51,487 nucleotides of DNA from a virus. Positions 46,211 through 51,487 of this stretch are shown here, piece after piece. Under the pieces are notes generated by a model, which saw only the letters and a program-made list of their open reading frames with translations, ran no database searches and was not told the origin of the DNA. Each line of letters starts with the position of its first letter. The first letter of the stretch is position 1. The position numbers and the translations under genes are program-made. The DNA lies in the IMG/VR virus record IMGVR_UViG_3300027896_000059, positions 1 through 51,487 of that record; one strand, 5' to 3'.

Positions 46211-49200
46211 TTAGAAGCCACCAAAAGGATTAGATGATGCCTTGCGTCCAGAGTGACTTCCCCTTGGTTTTGAAGTTGGCAATTTACTGCGCAACCCAGG
46301 CAATCCCTTCATCATTTCCTGACCAAATGTTTTTGGAGAACGCTTAATTGGCTCTGCTTCTATCATATCAATGAAATTCTTTGGTTGTGATTCTGTATCC
46401 ATTTTTGCGGCTACGTCTTGAACGGCTCCAGGGATAATCATATCACGAAGAGTTTGCCCTATTTTTTGACCAGCAGTTGTGTATGGAGAGAAGAAACGAG
46501 TTGCCGCTTGTGCAGGAGGAAGACTACCTAATCCAGATACAAACATACTAAAGAAAGCTGGCTCTGAAAGACTGCTCCATTTGCTGTTTGGATTATTGCG
46601 AACAGATTTATCATACATCCTTCGTGCGTCAGCAACCATGTTCATATATGTAGCAACAGGGCCATGACCTAAAGGACGAGCAATCTTTATTCCACCAAGT
46701 TCCATCTCTCCCTTTTTGAGATCCTTGTTTTCGGGAGCATTAGGGCCAACATTATTTACTATTCCTCCAAATTGATTTGCATTTTTCCATGCATACGCAC
46801 CAAGTGCAATACCAAGAGTTCCATACTTGAATGCTCTCATTATTTGCTCTGCTTCTTGATTAGTTAAAGTCTCCGATCCATTTGCCAACTTTCCTTCTTT
46901 TGCGGCTATTCCAATCCTTGTGCCAGCCTCTAAAAGACCACCAATCAATCGCATTTTCCTAATAGCGATATTTGTTGGAACATTCATAACAGGCATAGCA
47001 ATATCCATTAACGCAGATACGAATTTTCCAAGGCGAGGAGATTGTTTATTTGTTTCAAATCCCTTCATTAAACCTCTAATTCCACGAGTAATAAAATTAT
47101 CTCCCATGAAAATATCCATGTTTGCATCATTAACTGCTTCAGATGCCAAAGTTTTATAAAGAACTTCATCGTGAGTAGGATCTAGCCCCATTTTTTCAGC
47201 GGCATCTATTCGTAATTGCAAAGAACGAGAAAAGATACCTTGACGTACTGGTTCTTTCATTGCTCCGTGAACATTCTCAACCATTCTCACGAATGCTGGA
47301 TCGTAATTGTTCTTTCCTCCATAAAGCCAATCAATATCAGCCTTACCTTTAATTAATTTACTCCAAACATCCTTTGCGGATGTTATAATTCCATAAACAC
47401 CTTTGAGTTCTGATTTTGCACTTAATCCACCTTCATAAACAGCTTTTCTTCTAATAGAATCAAGCGTTTTATTGAAACGGAAAAGTTGAGCGAGCGTAGA
47501 AGATACTGGTCGAGTGACGATATTTTCAACAGCGGCTCCAGCCAAATGCTCCAAAACAGTAACGTGACTAAGAATGTTAAAGCGATTTAATGCAGATATT
47601 GCATCAAGAACTTTATTAACAGCAGGTCTATTTGCTTTCTCAAAATCAGCCCTACGCTTGTCAATACGATCTTTTATCTTTTGAGCTTCAATCCTTAATT
47701 TCTTGGTTTCTTCAGATGGTTCAATGGGAGCCTTTTTTTCTGGCTTACTAAAATCTCCATTCTTTTGACGTTCTTCTTCTTGTTTTAATTGCTCCAGCCT
47801 ATTTCTGGCTCGTGTTTCTTGCCCCTTGCGAATCCTCTCTTCTGGAGAAACAGCTTTTGCAACCCTCTTCTTTACTGATTTAGAACCCTTGGATTCTTTA
47901 TCAACTTGTTGCTCATTATATTCTTTAGATTTATTAAAAATATCATTTAGGTATGGCTTGATCTTATCTCCAAACTCTCCAATCATCTTAGAAGACCAAT
48001 CTGCAAATTTTGTTGTTCCTTCAAGGAGATGATCAGCACCAATAATTGCATAGTCAGCTATTTCAGTTGGATCTACTCCAGTAAATAGTCTTCCCTCTGC
48101 TCTGCGTTGCCTAATCCTTTCCCTTGCGGCATCAGCGGCTGTAGAAACATTTCTTCTAACCCTATCAACTAGGCTTTGAATATATGGATCAACCTGAGGA
48201 GCGTTCTTTATTTCTTGCTCTGCTTTTTTCTGTTCCTGTTTGTTGGCTTCTTTTTCCTGCCTCTCTGCTATCTCTTTATCAATTTCAGTAAGACGCTTTG
48301 TTTCTTCAGCAAGTTTTGTTTTCTCATTTGAAGTAAGTGGTTTTCTCTTTGCGGCAGTAGCAAGTCTTTCTTGCGTTGCAAATGTGTAATCTTGATGAAG
48401 CAAAGCTTGCCTCCAACGTCCCTCTCTACCCCATTCACTTCCCCTATCTTTGATTGCTTGAAGAAGATCATGGTACGCTTTGCTTGCATTATCATAGGCA
48501 AGACCCTTTTCAAATCTCTGTTCTGGACTTCCTTCAGTTAGTCCTTCTGCCATTTTGTTAAGGCTATTGAATAGATCAGTCTTATGTTTTAAGAGTAAAG
48601 CCGATTCATCGCCAGTTAATGATCTTCTAGGATCAGCAATGAGAGATTCTGCCAATCTTTGTCCCGCCAATGGATCTTCTGCACTTGTGGCTTTAGCGCG
48701 ATCCATTGCGGCAGTCATTTCTTGTTCGTCTTGTTGAGTAAGTTCTGGCAAACCAAGAGCTTTTGCTTCTGCTTCTGCACTAGCGTTCTTTATAGAAATC
48801 TTTTCTCCTTGCCCTTCAGATGCAACCCCAGCATACGGAGCAGGAGGCTTCTCCTTGCCTGTAGCTCCAGCGTAGAGATCAGATGCCTCGCGTGATGTAA
48901 TGCCTGGGAATTTTTGAGACAAGATGTTCTGCATCTCATCTTCTGTAATGGGAGTACCTCGACCTTTTAAGAGGGCATCAGCGGCCCTCTTGGCAAACGC
49001 TTCCCGATCAGTAGGTGGCTTTGGAGCGTATTTTGCTGATTCTTCTTGCGTTGGTTCAGATTCTTTTTTTGAAAACTTAACCATTTCATTTTCAGAACCA
49101 TTATAACCTAAAGCATCTGTTCTTTGCTTATATGATGATTCTCCAGATGTTATTTTTTTGTATATTTCATCTGCAATTTTAGGAGAGAAAATATTCTTAA

Positions 49201-51487
49201 TTGCCTCAAGTATAGATGTGTACACCTTTTTTGCATAACCAAGAATGTTTTTAACTGGTTCATCCATATCATAATAACTTGACATGGATTTATCTTTCAT
49301 GGTTTCAGCAAACCATTCATCAATATCTCTAAATCTATAATTCTCGTTGTTAAATTTTATTTGATATTGTTTTTTCCCATTCTTCAAAACGGGTTTTCCA
49401 TTGTTATCAACAATTAGATTTGTATATTTCTCTGCAGTTTCTTTATCAACAAACTTTCTCCAATCATTATACTGATCTTCATTTAATGTATCTCTTCCAA
49501 TCAACGCCTTAAACCAAGGGTTCTTTTGGACATATTCATTTTGCTCTTTTAGATATTGCTTGCTTACTTTTTGTAAATCTTCTTCTGGAACAAACCTAGA
49601 AAGAGAATGCCATAATTCATGCAGGAATGTTTCATCAAAACCATTTGGCCCTTTTTCTATTGCACTTCTAACAAGAGTTATAATTCCATCTGCAAAATTG
49701 AAAAAACCTTGAGCATCTTTACTAGATTTTTGCCTAATAGACAAAGCGACATCAGATAAATAGTCGTCATGGAGGGTATTTACAAACTGACGCATTGCTT
49801 CTGCTTCATGCGTTGTAATTCTGCCAAATGCTTCTTCGGCAGATATTCTTTTCAATAATGTTTCTTTTCCCCTGCTTGCTTTAATTCTTTCTTCTTGTGG
49901 GACAAATTTCTTCTTTTGATATTGGGAAATATTCTTTTCAAGATCAGCAACTCGCTTTTTGGCTTCCTCTATTTCTTTTACTATATCTCTTTTAGCTTCA
50001 GCTTCTCGCTGTGCCTGTTCACGAGAACGCCCTCCCGTATCAAATCCACCACCAATATCTTTGTTCCAGTTATCCCGAACGCTGGCCCAGATGTCTTTAA
50101 GGAAGTCCCGAACGCCTTCTCCTAGTCGTGAGATCATCCCATTAGACCAATCCTTGAAGGAAGTAGCTCCTTTTCTAACAGCGTCACCAACTTTTATTGC
50201 GGCATCTTTAACAAAATCTGGGAACTCAAAAAATGCACCCTCTCCACGGAGTTGTCCATTAAGTAATTTACGAGCTTCTTCTTCAGCTATTCTTTCATAG
50301 GCAAGAGGATTGCTTTTCTTCAAAGCCGCCATCTTTTTAGCTTGTTCTTCAAGTGCCTTTTGTTGCGCTTCTCTTGCTTTGGTTTCTTCTTTTATCTTTT
50401 TAGCAGTTTCATATGCCTCTTGAATTTGTTCCAATAACTCATATGGACTTTTCCCTATAGCATCTGAAACTTTGTCAATCAACAATCCATCTCTTGAAAA
50501 GATTAAATCACGAACTTCTTTTGGAAATTTATTCTTATAGAAAAAGTCATAATTTGAACCTCCCTTTTCTATAACTCCAGATTTTACCAACTTCCTGTAT
50601 GTAGCTGGATCAAGAATCTTGTTCTCTAGTACATAACTTAATCCATTGGCTCCTTCTCCAAAAACCTCTTGAGCTTTGTCTTTTGGCGCATTGCTCTTTG
50701 GTGCTTTTTCTTCAGCTTTTGCGCCATGTCTTTGCTCTTCAATTTTTACCTCATTGATCAGCTTTTCAACTTCTGGCTCAACATCAGCTCCAACATCCAT
50801 GGCATCATGGAATCTATCTATAGCATCCTTTAGGTACTGATTGCGTTGCTTCCTAGCAACCTTAGATATTTCAGCTACAAGTTCTTGGGGAGTATTAATG
50901 GAATCTTCTTCTCCACTTTCATATCGACGCAATACTTCTGTATAAGGATTTGTTTCTGGAGCTTCAGGCTTTGGAGGCTTTGGATTACCAGCTTCAGCAT
51001 CAATCTTATCAAGTAGAACTTTCTCTGCTTGTTGCTCGTCAGTAAGAACTACTTCTTTTTGCGGCTCTTCCTTGCTTGTGACAGGGCGATTGCCACCGCC
51101 TGTTTCTGTGGCTTGCCGTGTTTCATTTCCGTTCGGATATTCTGGCTTATTACCTTCTTCGACTTTCCTTGTTTCAAGGGCATTTTCTTCTGTTGGTTGT
51201 GCTTCAGCTATAGGAGCTTCAGCGGGTTTGGTTAACGCATCAATCTGTTGTTGGTATTCATTCCATTTCTCAGAACCTTCCTCATGAAAAATCTGTTCTG
51301 TAAGTAAGCTAGTCAAATCTTTTGCAGGAGCGGTAGGTGCAATAGGCGCAGTCTCTACAGGCTTTGGGGCTTCTGGAATAGGAGCCTGGGCATCAGCGGA
51401 GGCATTGATAGCGGCTTCCTTCTCGTTTACAGAAGGGTTAGCAGAAGGGGAAACTTTAGGAGCAGGGCCGCCTAAATCTTTATTTGT
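46211..51487 (-). CDS. Giant polyvalent internal virion protein with HExxH motif (main part, continues at base 9)
   Basis: Joined with 1151-9, the protein is 2,097 residues. Numbering is from that start. A zinc-protease motif HELWH (about 962-966; DNA 49607-49621) lies in 'DETFLHELWHSLSRF'. Two related modules of 'FKDWSNGMISRLGEGVRDFLKDIW' type occur near 783-806 and 1490-1520, as in polyvalent proteins that phages eject into the cell. Long Glu/Lys coiled coils lie between. The C-terminal 400 residues are less charged, with a hydrophobic segment near 'YGTLGIALGAYAW', and end in a basic, Gly/Ser-rich tail. The open frame starts outside the window because the circle was cut inside it. It ends the tail block. 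Confidence 0.8.
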   Translation of the reverse strand, partial: TNKDLGGPAPKVSPSANPSVNEKEAAINASADAQAPIPEAPKPVETAPIAPTAPAKDLTSLLTEQIFHEEGSEKWNEYQQQIDALTKPAEAPIAEAQPTEENALETRKVEEGNKPEYPNGNETRQATETGGGNRPVTSKEEPQKEVVLTDEQQAEKVLLDKIDAEAGNPKPPKPEAPETNPYTEVLRRYESGEEDSINTPQELVAEISKVARKQRNQYLKDAIDRFHDAMDVGADVEPEVEKLINEVKIEEQRHGAKAEEKAPKSNAPKDKAQEVFGEGANGLSYVLENKILDPATYRKLVKSGVIEKGGSNYDFFYKNKFPKEVRDLIFSRDGLLIDKVSDAIGKSPYELLEQIQEAYETAKKIKEETKAREAQQKALEEQAKKMAALKKSNPLAYERIAEEEARKLLNGQLRGEGAFFEFPDFVKDAAIKVGDAVRKGATSFKDWSNGMISRLGEGVRDFLKDIWASVRDNWNKDIGGGFDTGGRSREQAQREAEAKRDIVKEIEEAKKRVADLEKNISQYQKKKFVPQEERIKASRGKETLLKRISAEEAFGRITTHEAEAMRQFVNTLHDDYLSDVALSIRQKSSKDAQGFFNFADGIITLVRSAIEKGPNGFDETFLHELWHSLSRFVPEEDLQKVSKQYLKEQNEYVQKNPWFKALIGRDTLNEDQYNDWRKFVDKETAEKYTNLIVDNNGKPVLKNGKKQYQIKFNNENYRFRDIDEWFAETMKDKSMSSYYDMDEPVKNILGYAKKVYTSILEAIKNIFSPKIADEIYKKITSGESSYKQRTDALGYNGSENEMVKFSKKESEPTQEESAKYAPKPPTDREAFAKRAADALLKGRGTPITEDEMQNILSQKFPGITSREASDLYAGATGKEKPPAPYAGVASEGQGEKISIKNASAEAEAKALGLPELTQQDEQEMTAAMDRAKATSAEDPLAGQRLAESLIADPRRSLTGDESALLLKHKTDLFNSLNKMAEGLTEGSPEQRFEKGLAYDNASKAYHDLLQAIKDRGSEWGREGRWRQALLHQDYTFATQERLATAAKRKPLTSNEKTKLAEETKRLTEIDKEIAERQEKEANKQEQKKAEQEIKNAPQVDPYIQSLVDRVRRNVSTAADAARERIRQRRAEGRLFTGVDPTEIADYAIIGADHLLEGTTKFADWSSKMIGEFGDKIKPYLNDIFNKSKEYNEQQVDKESKGSKSVKKRVAKAVSPEERIRKGQETRARNRLEQLKQEEERQKNGDFSKPEKKAPIEPSEETKKLRIEAQKIKDRIDKRRADFEKANRPAVNKVLDAISALNRFNILSHVTVLEHLAGAAVENIVTRPVSSTLAQLFRFNKTLDSIRRKAVYEGGLSAKSELKGVYGIITSAKDVWSKLIKGKADIDWLYGGKNNYDPAFVRMVENVHGAMKEPVRQGIFSRSLQLRIDAAEKMGLDPTHDEVLYKTLASEAVNDANMDIFMGDNFITRGIRGLMKGFETNKQSPRLGKFVSALMDIAMPVMNVPTNIAIRKMRLIGGLLEAGTRIGIAAKEGKLANGSETLTNQEAEQIMRAFKYGTLGIALGAYAWKNANQFGGIVNNVGPNAPENKDLKKGEMELGGIKIARPLGHGPVATYMNMVADARRMYDKSVRNNPNSKWSSLSEPAFFSMFVSGLGSLPPAQAATRFFSPYTTAGQKIGQTLRDMIIPGAVQDVAAKMDTESQPKNFIDMIEAEPIKRSPKTFGQEMMKGLPGLRSKLPTSKPRGSHSGRKASSNPFGGF
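51362..51487. repeat. Terminal direct repeat, right copy
   Basis: Exact copy of 9-134, marking the circular overlap described there. Confidence 0.9.

Overview
The window is an essentially complete tailed-phage genome, most likely a podovirus, assembled as a circle and cut inside a gene. Bases 9-134 recur exactly at 51362-51487. The first eight bases (TCCGATCT) match the 3' end of the standard Illumina adapter and do not fit the sequence that should precede the repeat. Removing these gives a unit of about 51,353 bp. The minus-strand reading frame entering the window at 51487 and the one leaving it at base 9 are in phase. Joined, they form one 2,097-residue virion protein.

Layout. A very long leftward (minus-strand) late block starts at about 26014 and runs through zero to 44077. 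In order of transcription it holds a small CPAC protein, portal, a small protein, scaffold-like protein, major capsid protein and two small structural proteins, then a terminator. Next come repetitive and glycine-rich tail/fibre proteins, a LamG-type fibre and a lysis cassette (small membrane proteins, unimolecular spanin, GH108 endolysin). These are followed by three related fibre genes, a tail-tube/nozzle-like pair with small linkers, a cupin and two Gln-rich internal virion proteins. The block ends with the giant ejected-type protein, two small proteins and a two-domain glycosyltransferase.

Rightward genes start with the large terminase (26066). Then come a DDAH/amidinotransferase-family enzyme, a calcineurin-like phosphoesterase, small DNA-binding and zinc proteins and a tRNA-Gln(UUG). 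The small terminase lies separately at 32767-33345 on the minus strand. A 500-bp control region (33346-33845) precedes a rightward early block of very small, stop-start-overlapping genes. A perfect 12-bp terminator follows, then a recombination/replication block: ERF annealing protein, PD-(D/E)XK nuclease, SSB-like protein, HNH protein, winged-helix protein, DUF1064-type nuclease, replication-organiser-like protein and a beta-class DNA methyltransferase. No DNA polymerase, primase, helicase, RNA polymerase, integrase or repressor was recognised, so the phage probably depends heavily on host replication and looks lytic.

Host. A lipobox-plus-C-terminal-membrane-segment spanin implies a host with an outer membrane. 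Most starts lack a Shine-Dalgarno sequence and sit behind A/T-rich or CA-rich leaders. That fits SD-poor hosts such as Bacteroidota but is not proof; the host is unknown. GCWGC is almost absent while GCSGC is common, which suggests selection against a specific recognition sequence. The least ordinary items are the DDAH-like enzyme, the GCWGC avoidance, the repeated AGCAACCAC leader, the HExxH motif in the giant virion protein and the bipartite glycosyltransferase.
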